The notes: generated by a model not told the origin, from the sequence alone. 64,000 nt of DNA from JACQHM01 sp964535215 (GCA_964535215.1 CAZHST010000009.1:1-64000); one strand, 5' to 3'. Numbered from the stretch's first letter, positions 53,928 through 63,247 are shown. Program-made: numbers and translations.

Positions 53928-55325
53928 ATGTTGGATCTGAAGGGGAAGCGGGTAGTCGTGGTGGGGCTGGCCAGGAGTGGCTTGGCCGCCTCGAAGCTCT
54001 TGGCCTCTTTAGGGGCCCAGGTGACGGTCAGCGACCAGAAGCCGGCCGAGGCCCTTGCCGTGGACATGGGGGCGCTTCGCTCCAGGGGGATCATCATCGA
54101 GACGGGCGGGCACAGGCCGGAGACCTTCCTTCGGGCCGATCTGATCGTCACAAGCCCGGGTGTGGATCTCAGGATGCCTCTCCTTCAAGAAGTGAAGGCC
54201 AAAGGCGTTCCTGTCATTGGAGAGGCCGAGCTGGCCTATCAGGCAAGCCGGGCGCGCTTCATCGGGATCACCGGGACCAAGGGGAAAGGGACGACGGCGA
54301 CCATCCTGGGCAGGATCCTGGAGCGGGCTGGATTCCCCGTCGTGGTGGCGGGGAACATCGGCACCCCCCTCTCCGAGGTGGCTCCTGCGGTCGGCCCCGA
54401 GGGCTGGGTCGTGGCCGAGCTCTCCAGCTTCCAGCTCGAGGCCATTGACCGCTTCCACCCTCATGGGGCTGTCCTCTTGAACCTTGCCCCCGATCACCTG
54501 GATCGGTACCCGTCCGTTGAGGAGTACTACGCCGCGAAGGCCCTTCTCTTCAAGAACCAGGGGCCGTCCGATTTCGCCGTCGTCAATGCCGATGACGAAA
54601 AGGCCAAAGAGTTATCCCAGGATGGGCGGGCCCGTCGCCTCCTCTTCAGCCGGCACTCCCCGGTGGAGGAAGGGGCGTTCCTGGACGGTGGGGTCCTCCT
54701 CCTCTCCCGGTCGGGGAGGCGCACGGGGATCTGCCGGGTGGGGGAGCTAAAGGTCCCTGGCCTGGCCATGGTGGAGAACGCCCTCGCCGCCGCCGCTGCC
54801 GCGGCGGCCCTGGAGGTGGAGGTGGAGGCGATGGCTGAAGCCCTCCGCACCTTCCCAGGGAGGGAACACTGCCTGGAGTTCGTGGGTGTGATTGACGGCG
54901 TCCGCTATTACAACGACTCGAAGGCCACCAACGTGTTCGCCGTCGTGAAGGCCCTGGAGGGTTTTGAGAGCCCCGTTATCCTCATCGCCGGGGGGCGGGA
55001 CAAACGGGAGGATTTCACCCCCTTAAAGCCCCTTGTGCGAGACCGGGTCAAGGCCCTGATCCTCCTGGGGGAGGCCCGGGAGAAGATCAGGGCTACCCTT
55101 GACGGCCTCGTCCCTGTGGAGGAGGCTGACTCCATGGAGGAGGCGGTGGCGAAAGCCGCGGCGGCTGCCAGGGTTGGGGATGCCGTGCTCCTCTCACCAG
55201 GATGTGCAAGCTTCGATATGTTCACAAGCGCCGAGGACCGGGGCTACCGCTTTAAGCAGGCCGTCCTCAAAATGAGCAGTCAGCCGGAAGCTTACAGCCG
55301 TCAGCTTAAGGCTCATCCCTCGTAG
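53928..55325 (+). CDS. murD: UDP-MurNAc-Ala D-Glu ligase MurD
   Basis: MurD adds D-glutamate to UDP-MurNAc-L-Ala. The 465-residue ligase has an N-terminal Rossmann-like domain (VVVGLARSGLAASKLL), ATP motif GITGTKGKGTT, ELSSFQLE, NDSKATN and GGRDKREDF. The last 15 residues or so (SQPEAYSRQLKAHPS) are coded by a minus-oriented 7-bp-period repeat and are probably not part of the ancestral protein. The ribosome site is weak because the repeat lies directly upstream. Confidence 0.94.
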   Translation: MLDLKGKRVVVVGLARSGLAASKLLASLGAQVTVSDQKPAEALAVDMGALRSRGIIIETGGHRPETFLRADLIVTSPGVDLRMPLLQEVKAKGVPVIGEAELAYQASRARFIGITGTKGKGTTATILGRILERAGFPVVVAGNIGTPLSEVAPAVGPEGWVVAELSSFQLEAIDRFHPHGAVLLNLAPDHLDRYPSVEEYYAAKALLFKNQGPSDFAVVNADDEKAKELSQDGRARRLLFSRHSPVEEGAFLDGGVLLLSRSGRRTGICRVGELKVPGLAMVENALAAAAAAAALEVEVEAMAEALRTFPGREHCLEFVGVIDGVRYYNDSKATNVFAVVKALEGFESPVILIAGGRDKREDFTPLKPLVRDRVKALILLGEAREKIRATLDGLVPVEEADSMEEAVAKAAAAARVGDAVLLSPGCASFDMFTSAEDRGYRFKQAVLKMSSQPEAYSRQLKAHPS

Positions 55326-55370
55326 CCGGTGGGTGGTGGAATCCTGATGGCTGATGGCTGAACGCTGGCA
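55279..55370. repeat. Opposed pair of 7-bp-period repeats at the murD-ftsW junction
   Basis: A minus-oriented copy (55279-55313) lies inside the murD 3' end and a plus-oriented one (55343-55370: CCTGATG, GCTGATG, GCTGAAC, GCTGGCA) in the spacer. The two could form an imperfect hairpin in the mRNA. Confidence 0.55.
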
Positions 55371-55377
55371 GTGAGCG

Positions 55378-56535
55378 ATGGAACAGCGGTACGACAAGAC
55401 CCTCTGGGTGACGGCTTTCATCCTGGTCGGGATCGGGATCGTGATGATCTACAGCTCCAGCGCCATCCAGGCCCAGGAGCGGTTCAACGATCCGGCCTTT
55501 TTCTTAAAGCGTCAGATCCTCTGGGTGCTTCTGGGAACGATGGGGCTGCTTCTGGCCATGAACGTGGATTACCGATCCTGGGAGCGCTATGCCCCCATCC
55601 TCCTCATAGGCTCTTTGCTCCTTCTCCTTCTGGTCCTGGTGCCCGGGGTCGGGATCAAGATCAACGGGGCAAGGCGATGGCTTCGCTTCGCCGGCCTCTC
55701 GTTCCAGCCTTCAGAGCTGGCCAAGTTTTCCCTGATCGTGTTTCTGGCCCGCTTCTTTGCCAGGAGATCAGAGCGGGTGGCAAGGGTGGAAGGCTTCCTC
55801 ACCCTTCTCCTCGTGGTGGGGGTCTTTTTCCTGCTGATCGCCCTGGAACCGAACATCGGGACGGCAACCCTCCTTCTCCTGATCGCTTTCTCCCTGTTCT
55901 TCGTCGGAGGGTGCCGGATCTCCCACCTGGCCTTCACCCTTTTAGGGATCACCCCCCTCTTCGCCTGGATCGTGGCAGCCCACCCTTATGCCAAGGCGAG
56001 GGTCCTGGCCATCCTGGACCCTTCCAAGGCTTCCTCCAGCTCCCTCTACCAGCTCCATCAGTCCTTCTACGCCCTGGGGCCTGGCGGCCTCCTCGGAAGG
56101 GGCCTAGGGGAGAGCGTCCAGAAGCTCTTTTACCTCCCGGAACCGCATACCGATTTCATCTTCGCCATCGTTGGGGAAGAGATGGGGTTCATCGGGTCGG
56201 TGTTTGTCATCGGCCTCTTCGGCGTCCTCCTCTGGCGGGGGACCCGGATCGCCCTAAGAGCCCCGGATCCTTTCGGGAGCTTCCTTGCCATAGGGATCAC
56301 CTTGGCCATCGCCCTTCAGGCCGCCATCAACATCGGAATGGTTGTGGGCCTCCTTCCAACGACGGGTGTTCCCCTCCCCTTCATCAGCTTCGGCGGCTCC
56401 TCGCTGGTCGTCACCCTCCTGGGTGTCGGGGTCCTCTTGAACATCTCCTCTCAGAGACGGGGGGCTAGAGACTGGAGACGGCAGGCTGAAATTTCCGGTC
56501 CCTGGTCTCCGATCTCCGGTTTGGGGAAGGGATGA
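55378..56535 (+). CDS. ftsW: Septal peptidoglycan glycosyltransferase FtsW
   Basis: FtsW polymerises lipid II at the septum with FtsI. The 385-residue SEDS protein has about ten helices, the catalytic Asp region in PHTDFIFAIVGEEMGFIGS, the KINGARRWLRF loop and PLPFISFGGSSLV. The final 25 residues (after VLLNISSQRR) do not look conserved and are coded by a GGAGACC-type repeat. The 4-bp ATGA overlap couples it to murG. Confidence 0.95.
   Translation: MEQRYDKTLWVTAFILVGIGIVMIYSSSAIQAQERFNDPAFFLKRQILWVLLGTMGLLLAMNVDYRSWERYAPILLIGSLLLLLLVLVPGVGIKINGARRWLRFAGLSFQPSELAKFSLIVFLARFFARRSERVARVEGFLTLLLVVGVFFLLIALEPNIGTATLLLLIAFSLFFVGGCRISHLAFTLLGITPLFAWIVAAHPYAKARVLAILDPSKASSSSLYQLHQSFYALGPGGLLGRGLGESVQKLFYLPEPHTDFIFAIVGEEMGFIGSVFVIGLFGVLLWRGTRIALRAPDPFGSFLAIGITLAIALQAAINIGMVVGLLPTTGVPLPFISFGGSSLVVTLLGVGVLLNISSQRRGARDWRRQAEISGPWSPISGLGKG
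56498..56510 (-). repeat. Dispersed 13-bp repeat, copy in the ftsW 3' end
   Basis: GGAGACCAGGGAC on the minus strand. It is identical to 59010-59022 at the end of murC. Confidence 0.4.
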
Positions 56536-57632
56536 GGGGAATCATCGCCAGCGGGGGGACGGGGGGGCATCTCTTTCCCGCTCTTGCCCTGGCCAGGGAG
56601 CTGAAAAAGCGTGGGGGGGTGGAGATCCTCTTCGTGGGGGCCGGACGAGGGGTGGAACGAGACATCTTAAGCCGGGAAGGTTTCGCCTCCACAACGATCC
56701 CGATCCGGGGCCTGAAGGGCAAGGGCCCGGGCGAGATCGTTCAGACCTTGATAGGCCTGCCCCGGGCCCTTCTCCGGGCGTCCAGGATCCTGAGAAGGTT
56801 TCGACCGGAGGTCGCCGTCGGGATGGGAGGGTACGCCTCCTGGCCCCTCCTCCTGGTGGCGGCGCTTAAAGGGCTCCCGACCCTGATCCATGAGCAGAAC
56901 GCCTACCCTGGGCTTGCCAACCGTCTCCTGGCCCCTTTCGTGGATATCGTGGCCCTCTCCTTTCAAGAGGCAGCCCCCTTCCTCCGGGCCAAGAGGATCG
57001 AGGTCGTCGGGCTCCCGATCCGGGAGGAGCTGCTCCAGGCGGATCGGACCAGGGCCCGGGAGCGTTTCGGCTTGAAGGAAGGCCGCCTGACCGTCCTCGT
57101 CTTTGGCGGGAGTCAAGGGGCACACCGGATCAATTTGACCGTCGTGGAGGCCCTCCCGCGGCTTTCCCCCTGGCGGGGGGAGATTCAGTTCCTCCATGCT
57201 GCCGGGGAGCAGGATGTGGATTGGGTCAAGGGGGCCTACCAGGTTCAGGGGTTCCTCGCCTCCGTTCAGCCCTTCTTTCGAGAGATGAACCTGGCCTATG
57301 CCGCGGCGGATCTCTGCATCTGCCGGGCCGGGGCTGGAACGGTGGCGGAGCTGGCCGCCTTGGGGAAGCCGGCCCTTCTGATCCCCTACCCTTATGCCGC
57401 CAATGACCACCAGCGACTGAACGCCCTGGTCCTGGTCCGGGTCGGGGGGGCGAGGATGCTCCTGGATCGAGAGCTTTCCGGGGAGGCCGTTGCGGCCTTC
57501 CTGCAAGAGGCTCTGGAGAAGCCCTCCCTCCTTGCGGAGATGGGGGGATGTGCCAAGGTCCTGGGGAAGCCTGAGGCGGCCTCCCGCCTGGCCGATGTCG
57601 TCATGGAGCTTCTGCCCGTCCGTTCGCCCTAG
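56532..57632 (+). CDS. murG: Lipid II synthase MurG
   Basis: MurG adds GlcNAc to lipid I on the inner face of the membrane. The 366-residue GT28 glycosyltransferase has the N-terminal SGGTGGHLFPALALA loop, GGYASWPLLLVA, HEQNAYPGLANR, VFGGSQGA and the donor-binding ICRAGAGTVAELAALG and IPYPYAANDHQ segments. It starts within the end of ftsW. Confidence 0.96.
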   Translation: MRGIIASGGTGGHLFPALALARELKKRGGVEILFVGAGRGVERDILSREGFASTTIPIRGLKGKGPGEIVQTLIGLPRALLRASRILRRFRPEVAVGMGGYASWPLLLVAALKGLPTLIHEQNAYPGLANRLLAPFVDIVALSFQEAAPFLRAKRIEVVGLPIREELLQADRTRARERFGLKEGRLTVLVFGGSQGAHRINLTVVEALPRLSPWRGEIQFLHAAGEQDVDWVKGAYQVQGFLASVQPFFREMNLAYAAADLCICRAGAGTVAELAALGKPALLIPYPYAANDHQRLNALVLVRVGGARMLLDRELSGEAVAAFLQEALEKPSLLAEMGGCAKVLGKPEAASRLADVVMELLPVRSP

Positions 57633-57634
57633 CC

Positions 57635-59026
57635 ATGTTTAAGAAGATCAGGCACATCCATTTCGTGGGGATCGGTGGCGTGGGGATGAGCGGCATCGCC
57701 GAGGTCCTCCACAACCTGGGCTACCGGATCAGCGGCTCTGATGTGAGGGAGTCGGAGATCACGAAGAGGCTCCAGGGGCTGGGCATCCAGGTGTTCATCG
57801 GCCACGCCCCCGAAAACGTCCAGGGAGCCGACGTGGTGGTCCGCTCCTCCGCCGTTCCCCAGGACAACCCCGAGGTGGTCTCGGCCAAGCAGCGCCTGAT
57901 TCCGGTCATCCCCAGGGCCGAGATGCTGGCAGAGCTGATGCGGATGAAGTATGGCGTCGCCGTCGCCGGGACCCACGGAAAGACCACGACGACCTCTATG
58001 GTGGCCGCCGTCTTGGCAAAAGGGGGCCTGGATCCGACCATTGTGATTGGCGGACGACTGAACAGCCTGGGAACGAATGCCAAATTGGGGAAGGGGGACT
58101 TCCTGGTGGCTGAGGCCGACGAGAGCGACGGCTCCTTCCTGAAGCTCTCCCCTACCATCGCCGTCGTCACGACCATTGACGCCGAGCACCTGGACTTCTA
58201 CCGGGATGTCGAACACATCCGGGAGACCTTCCTCCAGTTCATCAACAAGGTTCCCTTCTACGGCTCGGCGATCCTGTGCTTCGATCAGCCGAACATCAGG
58301 AGCCTCCTGCCCCGGGTGGAGAAACGCTTCGTCACCTATGGCGTCCGGTCCCAGGCCGACCTGATGGCCAGGGAGATCGTGTTAAAAGGGATGGGTTCGG
58401 AGTTCACGGTCTTCCTGAAACACCATTCGCTGGGGCGGGTCAAGCTCCAGATGCCCGGGATCCATAACGTCTCCAATGCCCTGGCCGCCATCGCTGTCGG
58501 GTTGGAGCTGGACATCCCCTTCCAACGGATCGCGGAGGCCTTACAGGAGTTCACGGGGGTGGGCCGACGGTTTGAGGTGAAGGGGGAGGTCAACGGGATC
58601 GTGGTGGTGGACGATTACGCCCACCACCCGGCGGAGATCCAGGCGACCCTGGCCGCCGCCAAGGATGGCTTCGGAAGGAGGACGGTGGTCACCTTCCAAC
58701 CTCACCGCTACACCAGGACCCAGGCCCTTCTCCAGGAGTTCTTTCCCGCCTTTTCCCGGGCAGACGTGCTGATTGTCACCGAGATCTATCCGGCAGGGGA
58801 GCCGACGATCCCCGGCATTTCCGGTCGCTTAATCGCCGAAGGGGTGAAGCGCCACGGTCACAAGCATGTGACCTTCATCCAGGAGAAGGAAGAGATCCCC
58901 GAGCGGCTCTTGGAGCTGGTCCAGCCAGGGGACCTGGTCCTGACCATGGGGGCCGGGGATATCTGGAAGGTGGGTGAGGAACTCCTGAAGAGGCTGGGGA
59001 CGAGAGAGGGGAGACCAGGGACTTGA
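57635..59026 (+). CDS. murC: UDP-MurNAc L-Ala ligase MurC
   Basis: MurC adds the first amino acid to UDP-MurNAc. The 463-residue ligase begins HFVGIGGVGMSGIAEVL and has the ATP motif AGTHGKTTTTSM, EADESDGSFL and DDYAHHPAEIQA. The tail REGRPGT is coded by a dispersed repeat. It is two bases after murG and overlaps murB by 4 bp. Confidence 0.96.
   Translation: MFKKIRHIHFVGIGGVGMSGIAEVLHNLGYRISGSDVRESEITKRLQGLGIQVFIGHAPENVQGADVVVRSSAVPQDNPEVVSAKQRLIPVIPRAEMLAELMRMKYGVAVAGTHGKTTTTSMVAAVLAKGGLDPTIVIGGRLNSLGTNAKLGKGDFLVAEADESDGSFLKLSPTIAVVTTIDAEHLDFYRDVEHIRETFLQFINKVPFYGSAILCFDQPNIRSLLPRVEKRFVTYGVRSQADLMAREIVLKGMGSEFTVFLKHHSLGRVKLQMPGIHNVSNALAAIAVGLELDIPFQRIAEALQEFTGVGRRFEVKGEVNGIVVVDDYAHHPAEIQATLAAAKDGFGRRTVVTFQPHRYTRTQALLQEFFPAFSRADVLIVTEIYPAGEPTIPGISGRLIAEGVKRHGHKHVTFIQEKEEIPERLLELVQPGDLVLTMGAGDIWKVGEELLKRLGTREGRPGT
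59010..59022 (+). repeat. Dispersed 13-bp repeat, copy in the murC 3' end
   Basis: GGAGACCAGGGAC lies just before the murC stop and the murB TTG start; it is identical, in inverse orientation, to 56498-56510. Confidence 0.4.
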
Positions 59027-59952
59027 AAGTCCAGCACCCAACACCTTCTCTTCGCGAAAGGTTTAAGCGGCTGGAGGGGCTCATCAAGGGACGGGTCTTG
59101 TACGATGAGCCCATGAGCCGCTACACCTCCTGGGCCATCGGCGGTCCGGCAGACTGCATGGTTTTCCCTCAAGACGTGGATGATCTCAAGACCCTCCTCG
59201 GTTTGGTCAGGGAAGAAGGGCTCCCCTGCATGGTCATCGGCGGGGGGAGCAATACGTTGGTCAAGGATGGAGGGATCCGGGGGATCGTCATCAACCTCCA
59301 GGATGACTTCCGGTGGCTTCAGCGGGAAGGGGAGACGGTGCGGGCCGGGGCTGCCGTCCGGGTGAGCCGTCTCCTGGCCTTCTTAAGCAAGGTTGGGCTT
59401 TCCGGCCTGGAATGCCTGACGGGGGTGCCTGGGACGGTGGGGGGGGCTGTCCGGGGGAACGCCGGGGCCTTCGGCGGGGCCGTGGCCGATTCCCTCACAA
59501 ACGTCTGGGCCATTGACAGGGAAGGGAAGGATCTGTTTCTGGCCAGAGACCGGCTCCAGTTCTCGTATCGTCGGTTCTCCCTCCCCGAAGGGGCCGTCAT
59601 CGTGGAGGCGACCTTCGGCCTCCACCAGGAGGATCCCCACGAGGTCCGGCGGAGGATCTCCCAGAACCTCCTCCACCGGAACAGGACCCAGCCGGTGGAG
59701 TTCCGGTCCTGCGGCTCCGTCTTCAAAAACCCACCCGGTGACTACGCCGGGCGACTGGTGGAGGCTGTGGGCTTAAAGGGGTACCGGATCGGGGATGCCC
59801 AGATCTCGGAGAAGCACGGGAACTTCATTGTCAACCTGGGGCGGGCTACGGCCAGGGATGTCCTGGCCCTGATCCATCTCATCCGGGAACGGGTCAGGGC
59901 TTTGGAGGGGATCGAGCTGGAGCTGGAGGTCCAGGTGGTCGGGGAGGACTGA
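59023..59952 (+). CDS. murB: UDP-N-acetylenolpyruvoylglucosamine reductase MurB
   Basis: MurB reduces UDP-GlcNAc-enolpyruvate to UDP-MurNAc with NADPH and FAD. The 309-residue protein has SRYTSWAIGGPADCM, the FAD motif VIGGGSNTLVKD, GVPGTVGGAVRGNAGAFGG, SYRRFSL, and CGSVFKNPPGDYAGRLVE with the catalytic Ser region. It is a type II-like (shorter) MurB. The TTG start in a TTGA overlap with murC is unusual but gives the right N-terminus. Confidence 0.94.
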   Translation: MKVQHPTPSLRERFKRLEGLIKGRVLYDEPMSRYTSWAIGGPADCMVFPQDVDDLKTLLGLVREEGLPCMVIGGGSNTLVKDGGIRGIVINLQDDFRWLQREGETVRAGAAVRVSRLLAFLSKVGLSGLECLTGVPGTVGGAVRGNAGAFGGAVADSLTNVWAIDREGKDLFLARDRLQFSYRRFSLPEGAVIVEATFGLHQEDPHEVRRRISQNLLHRNRTQPVEFRSCGSVFKNPPGDYAGRLVEAVGLKGYRIGDAQISEKHGNFIVNLGRATARDVLALIHLIRERVRALEGIELELEVQVVGED

Positions 59953-59968
59953 AGCCGCGAGGACGGGG

Positions 59969-60781
59969 ATGCGGAGGAAGGGGAGGGAGAAGAAACGGCA
60001 TGGTCGGGCAGGGGTGGTCGGGCGGATCGGTCTCATCGGGCTGGCCCTCCTCTTCGCCGGCCTCCTCTCATGGTGGGGCTGGAGACAGTTCCTCAGGCTC
60101 TCCTACTTCGAGATCACCCAGGTGGTCGTTGAAGGGAACCTGCAGCTCACGGCTCAAGAGATCATCTCGAGCCTCCACCTCCCCCCCCACGGGAGTCTCC
60201 TGGAGGTGAATCTCATGGAGCTCCGCCAACGGCTGCTCGAGCACCCCTGGATCCGGGAGGCCACGGTCCAGCGCCGCCTCCCCTTTACGCTGATCGTCCG
60301 GGTCACGGAGAGGGTGCCGGAGATCATCCTGATGTCGGGAAGGGCCTATCTCATGAGCGCTGATGGGGTCATCCTCGACGAGGTGGAGGAGGGGGAGGCC
60401 GTGTTTCTCCCGATCTTAAAGGCCCCGAGCCCGCGCCAATACCGGATCGGGGAGCGGGTCCTTTCCCCGGAGGTGATGAGGGGCCTTGCCGTCTGGCGAG
60501 AGTTCCAGGCGTCCAATGCCGTTGGAGGGGTGCCCCGGGAGATCACCCTGGAAGAAGACGGTAGCTACACGGTGGGGCTTGGACCCTCCATGCCCTTGAT
60601 CCGGCTCCAGGCCCAGAACCTGGAGGATCAGCTCCGGAGGCTTGTCCAGGTCATGGCCCTCACCAAGATCAATCTCACGGCCTACGAGTACGTGGATCTC
60701 CGGTTTGGGGAAAAGGTCATCGTCAAGCCGAAGGAGGAAGGAGAGGGTGGCCAGGGGGAGCGACCTGATCGTCGGGCTTGA
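59969..60781 (+). CDS. ftsQ: Cell division protein FtsQ
   Basis: This 270-residue bitopic protein has a basic cytoplasmic N-terminus, a membrane helix (about residues 13-32) and a periplasmic POTRA domain (YFEITQVVVEGNLQLTAQEI, about residues 43-110) followed by a beta domain (RAYLMSADGVILDEV). FtsQ recruits FtsL and FtsB and regulates FtsWI. Its 3' end overlaps the ftsA start by 35 bp. Confidence 0.92.
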   Translation: MRRKGREKKRHGRAGVVGRIGLIGLALLFAGLLSWWGWRQFLRLSYFEITQVVVEGNLQLTAQEIISSLHLPPHGSLLEVNLMELRQRLLEHPWIREATVQRRLPFTLIVRVTERVPEIILMSGRAYLMSADGVILDEVEEGEAVFLPILKAPSPRQYRIGERVLSPEVMRGLAVWREFQASNAVGGVPREITLEEDGSYTVGLGPSMPLIRLQAQNLEDQLRRLVQVMALTKINLTAYEYVDLRFGEKVIVKPKEEGEGGQGERPDRRA

Positions 60782-61982
60782 TCTGGGGACGACCAAGACC
60801 TGTGCCATCATCGCTGAGGCCCACGGGGGGGAGATTGATGTGATCGGCATCGGCATCAGCCCCTCCAAAGGGCTGAAGAAGGGGATGGTGGTCAACATTG
60901 ATGCGACGGTGGAGGCGATCCGCCGGGCGTTGGAGGAGGCGGAGCTCATGGCCGGCACCAAGGCGGACTCCGTCTTCGTCGGGATCGCCGGGAGCCATAT
61001 CAAAGGGTTGAACAGCCGGGGGGTCATCGCCATCTCCGGGAAGGGTCGGGAGGTCAGCCGGGAGGATGTCGAGCGGGTCATCGAAGCGGCCAAGGCCATG
61101 GCCCTCCCCCCCGACAGGGAGGTGATCCATGTCCTCCCCCAGGAATTTGCCATTGATGACCAGCGGGGGATTAAGGAGCCCCTGGGGATGTCAGGGGTGA
61201 GATTGGAGGTCGAGGTCCACATCGTCACCGGAGCCGCCTCCTCCATCCAGAACCTTGTGAAGTGTGTCCGCCGGGCCGGCCTTTTTGTCCAGGACATCGT
61301 CCTGCAGCAGTTCGCCTCCAGCCTCGCCGTGCTGACCTCCGATGAGAAGGAGCTGGGGGTGATCCTGGTGGATATCGGCGGGGGGACCTCGGACATCGCG
61401 GTCTTCGTCGAAGGGAACCTTTTGCACACGGCGGTCCTCGCGTTGGGAGGCGACCACGTCACCCAGGACATCGCCATTGGGCTTCGGACGCCGGCCCATG
61501 AGGCGGAGGAGCTCAAGCGAAAGCATGGGTGCGCCCTCGCCTCGCTGGTCCAGGATCATGAGACCATTGAGGTGATGAGCGTTGGAGGCCGGAAATCCCG
61601 GGTCCTCCCCCGGAGGATGCTGGCCGAGATCATCCAGCCCCGGATGGAGGAAATCCTCCTCTTAGCGGAACGGGAAGCCAGAAAAGGGGGGTACCTCGGC
61701 CGGGTGGCCGCAGGGGTTGTGATCACAGGGGGCTCTTCCTTGATGGAAGGGTTGCCGGAGCTGGGGGAACAGGTCTTTGACCTCCCCGTTCGCCGCGGCC
61801 TCCCCTGGGGGGTGGGAGGGCTCGTGGATGTCGTGTCCAGCCCGATCTACGCGACGGGGGTTGGCCTGGTCCTCTACGGGGCCCAGCACCGGAAGAAGCG
61901 TCGTCTCAAGTCTCCCTTGGACGGTCCCTTGCTCGGGAGGGTGATCCGAAGGGTCAGCCAGTGGTTCAATGAGTTTTTTTGA
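60747..61982 (+). CDS. ftsA: Cell division protein FtsA
   Basis: FtsA is the actin-like anchor that ties FtsZ to the membrane. The 411-residue protein has the phosphate motif VGLDLGTTKTCAII, VDIGGGTSDIAVF, GGDHVTQDIAIGL and the second phosphate motif VITGGSSLMEGL. The C-terminus RVSQWFNEFF is an amphipathic membrane-targeting helix. The GTG start at 60747 lies inside ftsQ after a GGAGGAAGGAGAGG site; the frame is open further upstream but without similarity. Confidence 0.95.
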   Translation: MARGSDLIVGLDLGTTKTCAIIAEAHGGEIDVIGIGISPSKGLKKGMVVNIDATVEAIRRALEEAELMAGTKADSVFVGIAGSHIKGLNSRGVIAISGKGREVSREDVERVIEAAKAMALPPDREVIHVLPQEFAIDDQRGIKEPLGMSGVRLEVEVHIVTGAASSIQNLVKCVRRAGLFVQDIVLQQFASSLAVLTSDEKELGVILVDIGGGTSDIAVFVEGNLLHTAVLALGGDHVTQDIAIGLRTPAHEAEELKRKHGCALASLVQDHETIEVMSVGGRKSRVLPRRMLAEIIQPRMEEILLLAEREARKGGYLGRVAAGVVITGGSSLMEGLPELGEQVFDLPVRRGLPWGVGGLVDVVSSPIYATGVGLVLYGAQHRKKRRLKSPLDGPLLGRVIRRVSQWFNEFF

Positions 61983-62014
61983 AGGATCATGAAGAGAGGC
62001 AGGGGGTTTCAGCG

Positions 62015-62045
62015 ACCGCCGGAGGCCAGAGGGCCTCTTGGCGGT
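62015..62045 (+). promoter_or_regulatory. Strong stem-loop just upstream of the ftsZ ribosome site
   Basis: ACCGCC/GGCGGT (62015-62020 with 62040-62045) encloses GAGGCC/GGCCTC (62022-62027 with 62032-62037). The stem ends two to three bases before AAGGAGG of ftsZ. It lacks a U-tract, so it is more likely an RNA stability or translation-control element than a terminator. Confidence 0.5.
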
Positions 62046-62058
62046 AAGGAGGTGAGGG

Positions 62059-63192
62059 ATGCCGTTTGACTTGGAGATCGAGCCGGAGAGGATGGCGAGG
62101 ATTAAGGTCATCGGGATTGGCGGCGGTGGCTCGAACGCCGTCAACCGGATGATAAGCTCCTCCATGAACGGGGTGGAGTTCATCGTCATCAACACCGATG
62201 CCCAGGCCCTCAAGGCTTCGCCCGTGCCGGTCAAGCTCCAGATCGGCGAGAAGCTGACCAAAGGGTTGGGGGCTGGGGCGAATCCCGAGGTCGGTCGGAA
62301 GGCGGCCATCGAGGACACCGACAAGATCTTGAGCCTCCTCGAGGGGGCCGACATGGTGTTCATCACGGCAGGCTTGGGGGGTGGGACGGGAACGGGGGCA
62401 GCCCCCATCGTGGCCAGCCTGGCCAGGGAGCTGGGCATTCTCACCGTCGGGGTGGTCACGAAGCCTTTCCTCTTCGAGGGGCGGGTCCGGGCGGCCCAAG
62501 CCGAGCGGGGGTTGAAGGAACTCAAGGAGACGGTGGATAGCCTGATCACGATCCCGAACCAGCGGCTCCTCAGCGTGGTGGACCGGAACACCCCGATGGT
62601 GGAGGCCTTCAAACTGGCCGACGAGGTCTTGAGACAGGCGGTCCAGGGGATCTCGGACCTGATCGTCGTCCCGGGTCTGATCAACCTGGACTTCGCCGAC
62701 GTCAGGACCATCATGGCCGAACGGGGGATCGCCATGATGGGAACAGGCAAGGCCTCCGGCGAGAATGCAGCCGTGGAGGCCGCCCAAGGGGCCATCAACA
62801 GCCCCCTCCTGGAGAATGTTTCCATCAAGGGGGCCAAGGGGGTGCTGATCAACATCACCGGCAGCCCCGCCCTCTCCCTCTACGAGGTGAACGAGGCGGC
62901 CTCGACGATCTGCGAGTCGGCCCATTCGGAGGCCAATATCATCTTCGGCGCGGTCATTGACGAGAAGATGCAGGATGAGGTCCGGGTGACCGTCATCGCC
63001 ACCGGCTTTGAACCGCCGGAGCCCTCCGTCGAGGAGAACGGGAGGATCGCTGAGCTCAAGACGGCTGCCCGGGCCCTGGAGCGGGAAGATCCCTTCCGTC
63101 GGTCACTGGAGAGGGAGCCGCTCCCCCGCCTCGATGACCTCGATGAAGAGGAGCTGGACATCCCCACGTTCTTGAGGCGCCAGATCGAGTGA
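62059..63192 (+). CDS. ftsZ: Cell division GTPase FtsZ
   Basis: FtsZ is the tubulin-like GTPase that forms the division ring. The 377-residue protein has GIGGGGSNAVNRM, the tubulin signature GGGTGTGAAP, NTDAQAL, and the T7 loop NLDFADVRTIM with the catalytic Asp. A short linker leads to the C-terminal peptide DIPTFLRRQ that binds FtsA. It has a perfect AAGGAGGTGA ribosome site and closes the dcw cluster. Confidence 0.97.
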   Translation: MPFDLEIEPERMARIKVIGIGGGGSNAVNRMISSSMNGVEFIVINTDAQALKASPVPVKLQIGEKLTKGLGAGANPEVGRKAAIEDTDKILSLLEGADMVFITAGLGGGTGTGAAPIVASLARELGILTVGVVTKPFLFEGRVRAAQAERGLKELKETVDSLITIPNQRLLSVVDRNTPMVEAFKLADEVLRQAVQGISDLIVVPGLINLDFADVRTIMAERGIAMMGTGKASGENAAVEAAQGAINSPLLENVSIKGAKGVLINITGSPALSLYEVNEAASTICESAHSEANIIFGAVIDEKMQDEVRVTVIATGFEPPEPSVEENGRIAELKTAARALEREDPFRRSLEREPLPRLDDLDEEELDIPTFLRRQIE

Positions 63193-63247
63193 TCGAACAG
63201 CTTAAGCTCTATGGATCCCTCAGCGGGAGGATGCGGGCCAAGGGGGG

